A stretch of 64,000 nucleotides of DNA from CBDDKZ01 sp965230415 (GTDB lineage Bacteria; Bacteroidota; Bacteroidia; Cytophagales; JAAEPT01), in NCBI GenBank assembly GCA_965230415.1, contig CBDDKZ010000005.1, positions 744,001 through 808,000 on the forward strand, given 5' to 3'. Of this stretch, positions 19,122-27,840 are shown in pieces. Under the pieces are notes generated by a model. The model did not search any database. It had not been told where the DNA came from and saw only the letters and a program-made list of their open reading frames with translations. A program made the translations under genes and the position numbers. Positions within the stretch are counted from its first letter, which is position 1. Every line of letters starts with the position of its first letter.

Positions 19122-22100
19122 ATGAGTGAGGAAATACTTAAAGCGCTTACGCAGCTTTTTGCAATTATTACGAAACAAGATGAAGGCGTTACCGATGTTG
19201 AAAGAGCGTTTGTATACGACTTTTTTCGTCAGCGTCTGAGCAAAGATTCTGTAGACGAATATATTGCGCTTTATGAAGACTTCTTAGTTGAAAAGAAGAA
19301 AAAAGCCAGAAGAGCAGACCGCCCGGAAAGAAGTTCCAAAGGAGAAACGGGTTCATCTGAAGACAAGCCAAAGCCGGAAAGAAAGGCCAAGCTTACTTCT
19401 ATGAAAGACTCTGTGCGTACGCTTGCTATCTGTAAAAAAATCAACAAAACACTCGCTCAGAAACAAAAGGTAATCGTTTTAATAGAGTTACTGGAACTTG
19501 TAAACTCAGACAAAAAATTCACTTCGCAGCGTAGCGAAATCCTCAATACGGTTTCCACCGTTTTTAATATCACCAGCGAAGAATACCAGGCAATTGAAAA
19601 ATTTGTTCTGAATGAAAAACCAGAAGATCTCGACCTTAGCGACATTTTAATTGCTTCCGATGTCGAGCCTAGTAATGAAAACTCGTATTTTATACATTCT
19701 GAGGGTTTAAGAGGCTCCATTTTCTTCCTTTATTTAGCCAGCGTTGATCTATACTTTACAAAATATTGCGGTGAAGACGAACTTATACTAAACAGCCAGG
19801 TTATTCACCAACAACGGGTCTACCTTTATTCCAGTGGAAGCATTCTTAAGCTTCCCAAGGGGCAACCGATTTATTATACCGATCTGGTAGCTCAATTTAG
19901 TACCGATGAGTCCATTTCAACAATTACTTTTAATTGTAAAAACGTTGAATTCCGATTTCCCAACGACGCCATTGGGCTCCGTGACATCAATATTACCGAA
20001 TCAAGGGGGCAGCTTATAGGTATTATGGGAGCCAGTGGTGCCGGAAAAACCACTTTATTGAATGTCTTGGCAGGAATAGAAAAGCCTTACCAGGGGGAAG
20101 TGCTTATCAATGGAATTGACATTCATAAGGACCCGCAAAAAGTCAAAGGTGTTATTGGTTATATTGCTCAGGATGACATTTTGGTAGAAGACTTAACGGT
20201 ATATGAAAACCTGTACTTTAATGCCAAACTTTGTTTCAAAGATAAAAATGAAACAGAGATCAAAGAACTGGTTCTACAGGTGCTAACAAGCCTGGGACTT
20301 GAACACATCAAGCACCTTAAAGTTGGAAACGTCCTTAACAAAAAAATTAGTGGCGGGCAAAGAAAAAGGCTGAACATTGCGTTGGAGTTAATAAGGGAAC
20401 CGGCCGTCATGTTTGTAGATGAACCGACCTCAGGTCTTTCCTCACGTGACTCTGAAAATGTAATAGAACTTTTAAAAGAACTTACCCTTAAGGGAAAACT
20501 AATATTCGTTGTCATACATCAACCTTCATCGGAAATATACAAGATGTTTGACAAAATGTTTCTAATGGACACAGGTGGTTATCCTGTATTTTACGGACCA
20601 CCGGTAGAGGCTATTGTTCACTTCAAAACAGCCACCAATCAAATCAACAGTGATAGAGGGCAATGCTTTGAATGCGGTAATGTCAATCCCGAGCAGGTCT
20701 TTGATATTATAGAAGCACGTGTAGTAAATGAGTATGGGCAAGAAACCGGCAAACGAAAATCGACTCCACAGCAGTGGTACAAGCTTTTTACAGAAACGCA
20801 TGACATAGAACATGTGGAAGATAAGAAAGAAACACCACCAAACTCACTCAAAATTCCTTCACAGCTTATTCAATGGTTAATTTTCACCATCAGAGATGTT
20901 AAATCAAAAATAAGCAATACACAGTATTTAATTATCAACCTGTTACAGGCTCCTTTGCTGGCTTTCTTGTTATCATTTATCATCCGGTACCAAAACAACC
21001 CGGAAGGAGATGGTTATTTATACCGTTACAATGAAAATTTCCCGGCTTATTTGCTCATGTCCATTATTGTTTCTCTGTTTATGGGCTTAACTGTAAGCGC
21101 AGAGGAAATTATCAAAGATCGTAAAATCCAGAAAAGGGAAAAATTCCTCAATTTAAGCAGGAATAGTTATTTATTCTCAAAAATCGGGATCCTGTTTTTG
21201 CTTTCCGCTATTCAGTCTTTATTGTTTGTTGCGGTAGGTAACCCTATTTTGGAGGTACCAGGCCTCTATTTCTCTTATTGGCTGCTATTGTTTTCCACAT
21301 CTTGTTTTGCCAATGTGTTAGGGCTAAACATTTCTGCTTCCTTTAATTCTGCTATTACGGTATATATAGTTATCCCATTAATACTCATTCCGCAAATGAT
21401 TTTGAGCGGAGCACTTTTCAATTTCGAAAAGCTACATCACACTTTGGCCGCTAAAGGAAAAACACCAATAATTGCAGACGTCATGGCCTCAAGATGGGCT
21501 TATGAAGCAATAGCAGTCCATCAATTTAAGGAAAATGAATACGAACAAAAAGTATACGAATCCGATTTCAAACTCAGCTATGTGAAATATCATGAAGCCT
21601 ATTTGATACCAACTATTTCAAAGCTATTAAATGAAAGTCGCGCAATCTATGAAGAGGGTAACGACAGTATCGCAAAAGTTGTTGCAGATAAGTTTGCCTA
21701 TGTGCATTCCGGGCTTAAAATCCTGAAAACACGTGTTCCTAAAATAGACTATGGTTTTAAGTTGGACGCATTGAGCTCTTATAATCTTGACAATCATAAA
21801 AAGATAAAAAAATACCTGGATCAGGTTACCGAGTATTTCAATGACAAGTCGAATATGTTGACTGCCAAAAGAAACGACCTGAACGAGCGTATGAAGAAAG
21901 CCTACAAAAAGGGCTACAACATGTCCATTTCAGATCTCAAAGACGAATGTTATAATGAACGTTTGGAGGAGTTAATGAAAAATACAGGGACAAACCACAA
22001 AGTGTTAAAACATAATGGGAAACTAATTCAGCAGGCCGACCCGGTATTCTTATATCCTGAACCTGCTAATGCATTAGATTATCGCGCTCATTTCTTTGCA

Positions 22101-22256
22101 CCACAGAAACATTTGTTTGGATTTCCCGTTGATACTTTTACATTCAATCTCATTGTAATATGGACAATGACGGTAATACTTTACATCTCTTTGTACTTTG
22201 AAGCATTTAAAAAGCTTATTGCATTATTTGAACGACTGAAAAAAAACAAATTTTAA
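19122..22256 (+). CDS. ABCG-like half-transporter with TerB-like N-terminus
   Basis: The 1,044-residue protein begins with two short helical segments (~1-55 and ~100-170) resembling a split TerB-like domain around a charged linker. A beta-rich region (~180-265) could be FHA-like. The ABC ATPase (~270-500) has Walker A GASGAGKTT (~302), signature SGGQRKR (~409) and Walker B VMFVDEPTSGL (~428), in ABCG style. Five TM segments (about 602, 640, 686, 718, 744) form an ABC-2 permease, followed by a ~240-residue soluble insertion (~770-1000) and a final TM (~1007-1027). This type is common in Bacteroidota but its substrate is unknown. Its position after siaC suggests the partner switch may control it. 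Confidence 0.85.
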   Translation: MSEEILKALTQLFAIITKQDEGVTDVERAFVYDFFRQRLSKDSVDEYIALYEDFLVEKKKKARRADRPERSSKGETGSSEDKPKPERKAKLTSMKDSVRTLAICKKINKTLAQKQKVIVLIELLELVNSDKKFTSQRSEILNTVSTVFNITSEEYQAIEKFVLNEKPEDLDLSDILIASDVEPSNENSYFIHSEGLRGSIFFLYLASVDLYFTKYCGEDELILNSQVIHQQRVYLYSSGSILKLPKGQPIYYTDLVAQFSTDESISTITFNCKNVEFRFPNDAIGLRDINITESRGQLIGIMGASGAGKTTLLNVLAGIEKPYQGEVLINGIDIHKDPQKVKGVIGYIAQDDILVEDLTVYENLYFNAKLCFKDKNETEIKELVLQVLTSLGLEHIKHLKVGNVLNKKISGGQRKRLNIALELIREPAVMFVDEPTSGLSSRDSENVIELLKELTLKGKLIFVVIHQPSSEIYKMFDKMFLMDTGGYPVFYGPPVEAIVHFKTATNQINSDRGQCFECGNVNPEQVFDIIEARVVNEYGQETGKRKSTPQQWYKLFTETHDIEHVEDKKETPPNSLKIPSQLIQWLIFTIRDVKSKISNTQYLIINLLQAPLLAFLLSFIIRYQNNPEGDGYLYRYNENFPAYLLMSIIVSLFMGLTVSAEEIIKDRKIQKREKFLNLSRNSYLFSKIGILFLLSAIQSLLFVAVGNPILEVPGLYFSYWLLLFSTSCFANVLGLNISASFNSAITVYIVIPLILIPQMILSGALFNFEKLHHTLAAKGKTPIIADVMASRWAYEAIAVHQFKENEYEQKVYESDFKLSYVKYHEAYLIPTISKLLNESRAIYEEGNDSIAKVVADKFAYVHSGLKILKTRVPKIDYGFKLDALSSYNLDNHKKIKKYLDQVTEYFNDKSNMLTAKRNDLNERMKKAYKKGYNMSISDLKDECYNERLEELMKNTGTNHKVLKHNGKLIQQADPVFLYPEPANALDYRAHFFAPQKHLFGFPVDTFTFNLIVIWTMTVILYISLYFEAFKKLIALFERLKKNKF

Positions 22257-22281
22257 TTACTTAAAAGTAAGAAAAATCGAC

Positions 22282-23205
22282 ATGAAAAAACTTTTAACGT
22301 TAATAACACTTTCGACGCTATTATGGGGTTGTGGCGGACGCCAGGTGGATTTAAGCGACCTTGATGATGAAGACACCAACTCTAATGAGCATCAGACTCA
22401 AAATGCTGAAATAGAGGAATCGGTAGTACACGTTAATCCTGCTGAGATTAATTTAATTATTAATTCTATCCCCTCTCCACTGGAAGTTGCTTTTTTGATC
22501 AAAGAAACAGGAGGTGAATATAACTCTACATTCTTAAATGCAACAGACAAAATCGACAATTACGACAATAGTCATTCCAAAGCGCTTAATTTAGGTATAT
22601 ACGGTGCTGATTTGGCTTACACCAATATTTACAGCCAACATACGGACGGTGCCAATTTTTTAGGAGCTGTGAAAGGCCTGGCCGAAGATTTGAATATAGA
22701 CAAGTATTTTGACATTAACACTATTCAAAGACTTCTTAAGCATAATGAAAACCTGGACTCATTATTACTAATCACCACTTCAAACTTTGAAAAGATTAAT
22801 GTATATATGCAAGAGAATAAGCGTTCTCACCTTAGTACCTTATTGCTTACCGGCGGATGGATTGAAGGATTGCATTTAATCTGTGAAGTATATGCATACC
22901 ACCCAAGTGATGAGCTAAGAGATAAAATTGGTGAGCAAAAAGTGGTATTGGATCAATTGATGATGTTACTTCGCTATTATGAAAAGGATCCTAAAATTAA
23001 TCCTATCATAAAAAGTCTGGAAGAATTGGAAAAAGTATATTCTGAGATTACAATAGAAACCGTAGAAGGCGAAACTACGTTTGAAGAAATAGACGGTATT
23101 ATGATGGCGGTAGACAACAGCCAAACCAAGATTAATATCACCGCGGAACAAGTAAACGAAATAAGCCGATTAAATACTAAAATTAGAGAAGAAATAATTA
23201 AATAA
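22282..23205 (+). CDS. lipoprotein of unknown function
   Basis: The 307-residue product starts with a lipoprotein signal peptide and lipobox (LLWGC, lipidated Cys at residue 17), followed by an Asp/Glu-rich stretch. The rest looks helical, with no enzyme motif I recognise. It follows the ABC transporter by 25 bp and precedes a small secreted protein by 3 bp, so it is in the same operon and may be an envelope partner of that transporter or of the Cache sensor. I do not recognise a named family. Confidence 0.8.
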   Translation: MKKLLTLITLSTLLWGCGGRQVDLSDLDDEDTNSNEHQTQNAEIEESVVHVNPAEINLIINSIPSPLEVAFLIKETGGEYNSTFLNATDKIDNYDNSHSKALNLGIYGADLAYTNIYSQHTDGANFLGAVKGLAEDLNIDKYFDINTIQRLLKHNENLDSLLLITTSNFEKINVYMQENKRSHLSTLLLTGGWIEGLHLICEVYAYHPSDELRDKIGEQKVVLDQLMMLLRYYEKDPKINPIIKSLEELEKVYSEITIETVEGETTFEEIDGIMMAVDNSQTKINITAEQVNEISRLNTKIREEIIK

Positions 23206-23208
23206 GAT

Positions 23209-23658
23209 ATGAGCAGAACAATGAAATTATTTGCAGTAATGTTGTGCCTTGTAGCACTATTCAGCTATCAACATTCAAATGCTCAGTGTGATGCCGATAA
23301 ACATAAAAACAAATGTGTATCACAACTAGCTAGTGGATTTACTTTTATTAAGTCATATCTTTTAAATGACGCCAAGGAAAACGATAACGGAGAAATAGAG
23401 TATTCCTTTGTATTTAGTAGTGGCACTTTATATATGCTTACATTTGCTAATAGCATGGGGATGTCAGATAACATTGAAATTAAGCTGTACAGCCCAAGTA
23501 AAAAGCTGGTAGCCTCTAATTATGATAAAAAGAACAATAAATTCCGTGCGAACATCGGTTATAAATGTGCGGCCACGGGCGTTTATTACATGACCTTTAA
23601 GTTTAAGGACGCTCCAACTCATTGTGGGCTCAGTGTCCTGGGATTTAAACGTGGGTAA
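23209..23658 (+). CDS. small secreted protein of unknown function
   Basis: The 149-residue protein has a clear signal peptide (residues ~1-25, ending HSNAQ), four cysteines in the mature part (two near its start, two in the C-terminal half) and a predicted all-beta body with a GVYYMTFKFKD strand near the end. The beta pattern is like small pre-peptidase C-terminal-type domains that bind or stabilise extracellular partners, but this is only a resemblance. It is the last gene of the signalling operon, 3 bp after the lipoprotein gene, and is followed by a hairpin terminator. Confidence 0.78.
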   Translation: MSRTMKLFAVMLCLVALFSYQHSNAQCDADKHKNKCVSQLASGFTFIKSYLLNDAKENDNGEIEYSFVFSSGTLYMLTFANSMGMSDNIEIKLYSPSKKLVASNYDKKNNKFRANIGYKCAATGVYYMTFKFKDAPTHCGLSVLGFKRG

Positions 23659-23710
23659 CCTAACTCACTTCTAATATTTAGAATTAACATCGGCTTAATA
23701 CTTTACATCA

Positions 23711-23746
23711 CAAAGACAGCGTGCGGGACGCTGTCTTTGTGCTTTT
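23711..23746 (+). terminator. intrinsic terminator of the signalling operon
   Basis: A perfect 12-bp inverted repeat (CAAAGACAGCGT at 23711-23722 and its complement at 23728-23739) closes a 5-nt loop GCGGG and is followed by TGCTTTT. It lies 53 bp after the stop codon of the last rightward gene and before the convergent porT. Confidence 0.75.
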
Positions 23747-23836
23747 CAGCTATATTGTTCCGAATCCTTATTTTTTAATTAATCCGTGTAAAATCGGATA
23801 AATGATATTCTTGAAGCAAGGCGGGATTTATTTCAC

Positions 23837-24532
23837 TTACTCAAATAAGATGAGTGCAGTTACAGAGTAAGTAGATATTCTATCTGTATTCAACGGCACT
23901 ACTTCATCGCTCTCACCAAGTAAATTAACTAAACCCAATGAAAACCTTAGCTCAGGTGAAAACTTAAACAAAGGATAGTAAATATCAATACCAAAGCCAT
24001 ATTCCAGGGAAAAGTCCAGGGACTTAAGTGGTAAAATCGCCGTGTTTTTTTTCTTCTTACCCACCTGAATTCCAGGCTTTAGACCTCCAATCATATACAC
24101 TCTCGAATTCTTCCTTCTGTAAGACTTATATTTTAATAAAAGAGGCAATTCAATGTAAGAATCGACCGATTCAAACTCGTTAATTTCGTCATCTTCATCG
24201 AACAGGTATTTGAATGATATATAACGGCTGTAAAAGGCTACTGAAGGATGTATACGGGCGTCAAAGTATTCGCCCAATCGGTAGTTAAGTATAAAACCCA
24301 AAGCAAAGGCATTTGCCCCCCAACCTCTTAACCACTGAATTGAATCTGTACCCTGAACAAACCGTTCACTGTGTGTGACCCTGAAATTGGAATAGTTCAT
24401 TGCCAGAAAGAAGCCATAGTGTAGTGTCTTTTCGTCGTAATGAGGCAGGTTATAATGAATCTTCACCTGTGCGGTAGCAGTTTTGACACCTACAAAGACC
24501 AATAACACTAATATGATAATTCTACACTTCAT
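23837..24532 (-). CDS. porT: type IX secretion system protein PorT
   Basis: The 231-residue product has a signal peptide (residues ~1-21) and the features of PorT: an early HYNLPHYDEKTLHYGFFLAMN segment (Tyr-Asp-Glu-Lys then His-Tyr-Gly-Phe), alternating beta strands of an eight-stranded barrel, and a terminal phenylalanine (LILFE) near the C-terminus. PorT is an outer-membrane component required for T9SS. The ATGA overlap with ubiE (start of porT on the stop of ubiE) matches the ubiE-porT pairing widely seen in Bacteroidota, which strengthens the call. Both genes are probably read from the promoter upstream of ubiE. Confidence 0.9.
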   Translation of the reverse strand: MKCRIIILVLLVFVGVKTATAQVKIHYNLPHYDEKTLHYGFFLAMNYSNFRVTHSERFVQGTDSIQWLRGWGANAFALGFILNYRLGEYFDARIHPSVAFYSRYISFKYLFDEDDEINEFESVDSYIELPLLLKYKSYRRKNSRVYMIGGLKPGIQVGKKKKNTAILPLKSLDFSLEYGFGIDIYYPLFKFSPELRFSLGLVNLLGESDEVVPLNTDRISTYSVTALILFE

Positions 24533-25281
24533 TTTTCTGCCATATATATCGTGCTTATACCGAGTGTAAGCGACTTCATTTTCTTATTCTTAAACCCCAG
24601 AGATGTCAGGAGACTTAAAAAATCCTGGCCGTCGGGAAACTTTTTAACCGATTCGGGCAGGTAGGTATAGGCAGATTGGTCTTTCGATATTATTTTCCCA
24701 AAAACGGGCAAAATACGATTGAAGTAAAAATTATATAATTGTTTAAAAGGAAAGCTTCTGGGTTTTGAAAACTCCAGCACAACAGCTACTCCATTCGGTT
24801 TGAGTACTCTATAAAATTCAGACAGGCCTTTCTCCAGATTCTCAAAATTCCGTACACCAAAGGCCACGATAATCGCATCAAAAGTATTGTCTTCAAATTG
24901 CATAGCCTCTGAATCGCCCTTTTGAAGGCTTATGACATTATCATAACCTTTGTCTTTCATCTTTTGCTTTCCTACAGCAAGCATACCTTCGGAAATGTCA
25001 ACGCCAACAATTTGTTCAGGTTCCAGGCGTAATGCCTCAATGGCAAAGTCCCCGGTACCGGTAGCTACGTCCAGAATTTTCTTTGGCGCATAAGGTTTTA
25101 ACATTCTTATAGCTCTCTTGCGCCACAGAATATCAATACCCAAACTCAAAAAGTGATTTAAAAAATCATACCTCTTCGAGATGTTATTAAACATGGTAGC
25201 TACCTGTTCTTTTTTTGATACGCCACTCTGGGTATAGGGCACCACCACATGCTGGTCTTTATTTCTACTATCGGCTTGCAC
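24529..25281 (-). CDS. ubiE: demethylmenaquinone / ubiquinone methyltransferase UbiE/MenG
   Basis: The 250-residue protein is a class I SAM-dependent methyltransferase with motif I DVATGTGDFAIEAL, the VGVDISEGML acidic loop and the FGVRNFENLEKGL and VLEFSKP signatures specific to UbiE/MenG. In Bacteroidota it performs the last C-methylation of menaquinone, at the cytoplasmic face of the membrane. The start is a GTG at 25281; family N-termini such as VATMFNNISKRYDFLNH follow about 25 residues later, so the extra N-terminus is normal. It overlaps porT by 4 bp. Confidence 0.93.
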   Translation of the reverse strand: MQADSRNKDQHVVVPYTQSGVSKKEQVATMFNNISKRYDFLNHFLSLGIDILWRKRAIRMLKPYAPKKILDVATGTGDFAIEALRLEPEQIVGVDISEGMLAVGKQKMKDKGYDNVISLQKGDSEAMQFEDNTFDAIIVAFGVRNFENLEKGLSEFYRVLKPNGVAVVLEFSKPRSFPFKQLYNFYFNRILPVFGKIISKDQSAYTYLPESVKKFPDGQDFLSLLTSLGFKNKKMKSLTLGISTIYMAEK

Positions 25282-25344
25282 TTATTCTCTACGTTGTTCT
25301 ATTTTAACAACAAACTTATGTATTTATTGTTGTCAACATCAGCG

Positions 25345-25352
25345 CAAAGATA
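25345..25352 (-). promoter_or_regulatory. probable Bacteroidota -7 box for ubiE-porT
   Basis: On the reverse strand the octamer TATCTTTG followed by CG matches the Bacteroidota -7 consensus TAnnTTTG. It lies 63 bp upstream of the GTG start of ubiE. No good -33 TTG is found at the usual spacing, so the call rests on the -7 box and position. Confidence 0.45.
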
Positions 25353-25403
25353 ATTAAATCAATGCGGTAAAAAAATTATCTGCGCCCATTACTAGATGCT
25401 TAG

Positions 25404-25445
25404 CTGATAAATTAAGTCCTTCTGTTCAATTCACGACCATCTGCT
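25404..25445 (-). pseudogene. vestige of an OmpA-family gene 3' end
   Basis: Read on the reverse strand, this ~40-bp stretch encodes GRELNRRT followed by a TAA where the intact paralogues have GAA (Glu) of RRTEFI. It aligns with the 3' ends of the OmpA genes at 6379 and 28285. The rest of the gene is absent: the sequence runs straight into a degenerate REP-like unit. It appears to be the remnant of a lost PorE-like gene or of an ancestral duplication trimmed by repeats. Confidence 0.6.
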
Positions 25446-25449
25446 TTGC

Positions 25450-25625
25450 CTTCAATCAACGCTATGCCGGATTTGTATTCCGGTAGCCCTATCGAGGGAT
25501 CTGCGATCCGGATTCATCTACAAATTCATGAATAACTATATGATTTGTATTAATGACAAGGCTTGATTTCACTTCCCGAATACAAATCTTGAAGAGCCTC
25601 TTCTTTGTTGTACAAGATTTGCAAT
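25450..25625. repeat. degenerate REP-like hairpin unit (copy 0)
   Basis: This is a diverged version of the unit seen at 26279, 27839 and 27990. It retains GCCGGATTTGTATTCCGG with one mismatched pair, CGAGGGATCTGCGATCCGG, and a downstream AGATT-TGC-AATCT hairpin. The middle of the unit is not conserved. It lies between the OmpA vestige and the RAYT transposase gene. The rest of the 25282-25741 intergenic stretch shows nothing else apart from the ubiE promoter. Confidence 0.6.
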
Positions 25626-25741
25626 CTGGCACAATTTTCGCAACTATTTTAATTCATTGCTATAACAGTTGATAAAGATCATACAAATTACTGTAGAGTA
25701 ACAAAATTAAAATAGAGAGGTAATAGAAATTAGTTAGCTTA

Positions 25742-26269
25742 ATGGGATTTGAATATAAAGTCAAAGATCAAGGTGCAATGTACTTCGTCACTTTCACAGT
25801 TCATCAATGGATTGATGTTTTTACAAGAAAAATCTATGTTGACATATTGCTAGACAACCTAGAATATTGCCAAAAAGAAAAAGGATTGGAAATATTCGCA
25901 TGGGTAGTTATGAGCAATCATTGCCACCTTATTATACGTGCTAAGAACAATGATTTAAGTAGCATAATTAGAGATTTCAAAAAGTTTACTGCGAAGAAAA
26001 TCTATAGATCCATTAAAGAAAACGCAAATGAAAGTAGAAAAGAATGGTTACAACATACGCTATCTAATAAGGGTAATATTTGGTTTTGGAATCAAGGTTA
26101 TCACGGAAAGGAAATTATTAACAAATCATTTTGTGATTCTAAAGTGGAGTACATTCATTTTAATCCGGTTAAAGCTGGACTCGTTGAAAAAGAAGAAGAC
26201 TACCTTTGGAGTAGTGCAGGAGATTTCTGCGGCGTTCGAAAAGGTAGGCTAAAACTTGATGAATTATAG
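25742..26269 (+). CDS. REP-associated tyrosine transposase (RAYT, Y1/HUH family)
   Basis: The 175-residue protein is a complete Y1 transposase of the IS200/RAYT type: the HUH motif is SNHCHLI (His60, His62) and the catalytic tyrosine is in VEYIHFNPVKAGL (Tyr137). The C-terminal YLWSSAGDF segment is typical of RAYTs, domesticated single-copy transposases that process REP hairpins. It is embedded among the hairpin-rich repeats at 25450, 26279, 27839 and 27990, as expected. No flanking terminal repeats of its own were identified. Confidence 0.88.
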   Translation: MGFEYKVKDQGAMYFVTFTVHQWIDVFTRKIYVDILLDNLEYCQKEKGLEIFAWVVMSNHCHLIIRAKNNDLSSIIRDFKKFTAKKIYRSIKENANESRKEWLQHTLSNKGNIWFWNQGYHGKEIINKSFCDSKVEYIHFNPVKAGLVEKEEDYLWSSAGDFCGVRKGRLKLDEL

Positions 26270-26278
26270 ATTAGAACA

Positions 26279-26421
26279 CTATGCCGGATTTATAATCCGG
26301 TATCCTTATCCTTATCGAGGGATCTGCGATCCCGACACTCCAACAACTCCGAGAAGCACGTGCAATTCCCATCATGTATGAAGGTTTACAAAACCTGCGA
26401 TAGCACTGCCTGATTGCAAAT
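26279..26421. repeat. REP-like multi-hairpin unit (copy 1), truncated by IS4
   Basis: The unit contains consecutive short inverted repeats with 3-nt loops: CCGGATT-TAT-AATCCGG, GGGATC-TGC-GATCCC and AGGTTT-ACA-AAACCT. A final hairpin CCTGATT-GCA-AATCAGG is cut after AAAT by the insertion sequence that starts at 26422. It carries an extra TATCCT repeat near its left end compared with other copies. It starts 10 bp after the RAYT stop. Confidence 0.85.
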
Positions 26422-27840
26422 CCAATGTCGTTTAGATGTATTAGTTAAGACTTATATGCTTTTGTAAGGCGGGCTGGGCTTTTTATCAGGGTATCTGTAT
26501 TTCTTTCTTTCAAATTTTCTGTCTTTCCTGACGATTTCCTTTGTTTTCAAAAGTATTTCGTCAAATGCAGTTAAGATCTCTCTGGATTTTCTTTTAAGCC
26601 AAAGTGTTGACCAAGCTTCTTTTAAAGTTGATATTGCATTGGTTTTGTTAACTTGTTTAGGGTGTTCAAGGTTATTGACTTGGTTTTCCTGTCTTACTTT
26701 TTCTTCAATCGGAAATGACATGATTGCGCACATATTCATCATAAATAGCTTAGCAAAGAAATCTTGCCTTACCGAATTGGAAGTTTTGCCACTGTAATTA
26801 CTCAGCTGCATCCTCACTTTTAGTAATTTATATGCCTCTTCGATATTCCACCGAAAATGATACAGGGCCTTCATATCTTCCAGTGTATATTCTTGTTCAT
26901 CCAATAACGAGGTACAGAGTATTTCTTTTTCTCCTGTATCTAAGGTAATCGCAACTAACCTGCATGTCACATAATCGGTATCTGAACAGTACTTTTCCTG
27001 TAGTTTTCTATCTTTCCTTGCTAAGTGAAATACGACAATACGACTCTGTTCACCGGAATCGGCAAATTCACGTACTTGTTTCCATGAACTCCTCATGCGC
27101 ATACAATAACCAACTCCTTTGTGATGTAATTCATACATCAGCGCATTAGAAGAATAGCCTCTATCTAGCAACACCATATCTGTTTGGCTAAATTTATCCA
27201 ATGCCAAGTGCTTATTCAATAACGTGTTTTCTGATACGCTATGACTGTCTATTTGCGCACTTAAGGTAATACAGTTCAGCACATCATAAAACAACGAGGT
27301 CCTTGCTATACTTGTTTCTACATTACCTTTACATCCCACCATTTGAGAACCAAAATCTTCTTTGATACTGGGGTGCATAGGTAAATGAGATGTACTACCG
27401 TCAATAGCAAGTAATCTAAACCCTTTCCACGTACGAAAAGCTTCGTTTTCATAAAACTCTGATACGGCAAGATCACTCAACTCTACGAATGCATCAGGTT
27501 TTAGCTTGGCTCGTGCCTGAGTTAGTGCGCCTTTGGTTACCTCCAAAATACTATAATCCTTACCAGAAAGTTTGGCAAAAAAGGAATTAAGTTCTTTCTG
27601 TATTGATTTAGTGAGCACGCTACTAATAAAAATTATCAATCGCTTGAATGTCAGGGTCCTGTTTCTGATAAATCCTTTACAGCCGCAGGTGTTGCGGCAT
27701 TTAAACTCTTCATCTTCTATCAGGTTTACTATTTTTTTAACTAATATGCCCCTATAATACTATAGCGTTTTTGTTGACTTTAATTTACAATAACATTTTT
27801 TCATACACAAACGAAAAATTCACTAACTAAACGACATTGG
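26422..27840 (-). mobile_element. IS4-family insertion sequence
   Basis: The element is bounded by an inverted repeat CCAATGTCGTTTAG at 26422-26435 and its complement at 27827-27840. It carries one transposase gene on the reverse strand. The flanks are two REP-like units: the left end interrupts the last hairpin of copy 1 and the right end lies at the first hairpin of copy 2. No target-site duplication is visible, and about 30 bp of repeat between hairpins is missing, so insertion was followed by or came with a deletion. Confidence 0.8.
26452..27759 (-). CDS. IS4-family DDE transposase, start codon unclear
   Basis: The catalytic core has the DDE residues in LLAIDGSTSH and MVLLDRGYSS, and the IS4 signature Y-x2-R-x3-E-x6-K in YHFRWNIEEAYKLLK. 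The only conventional-type start in the core frame is a TTG at 27639, but the frame stays open another 40 codons to a TAG at 27760-27762. That extension encodes the conserved family N-terminus (FIRNRTLTFKRL), so the true protein begins upstream. No ATG, GTG or TTG occurs in the extension; a CTG lies at 27721-27723. The start may be non-standard or this copy may have lost its start and be inactive. The end given is the limit of the open frame. Confidence 0.8.
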   Translation of the reverse strand, partial: YYRGILVKKIVNLIEDEEFKCRNTCGCKGFIRNRTLTFKRLIIFISSVLTKSIQKELNSFFAKLSGKDYSILEVTKGALTQARAKLKPDAFVELSDLAVSEFYENEAFRTWKGFRLLAIDGSTSHLPMHPSIKEDFGSQMVGCKGNVETSIARTSLFYDVLNCITLSAQIDSHSVSENTLLNKHLALDKFSQTDMVLLDRGYSSNALMYELHHKGVGYCMRMRSSWKQVREFADSGEQSRIVVFHLARKDRKLQEKYCSDTDYVTCRLVAITLDTGEKEILCTSLLDEQEYTLEDMKALYHFRWNIEEAYKLLKVRMQLSNYSGKTSNSVRQDFFAKLFMMNMCAIMSFPIEEKVRQENQVNNLEHPKQVNKTNAISTLKEAWSTLWLKRKSREILTAFDEILLKTKEIVRKDRKFERKKYRYPDKKPSPPYKSI

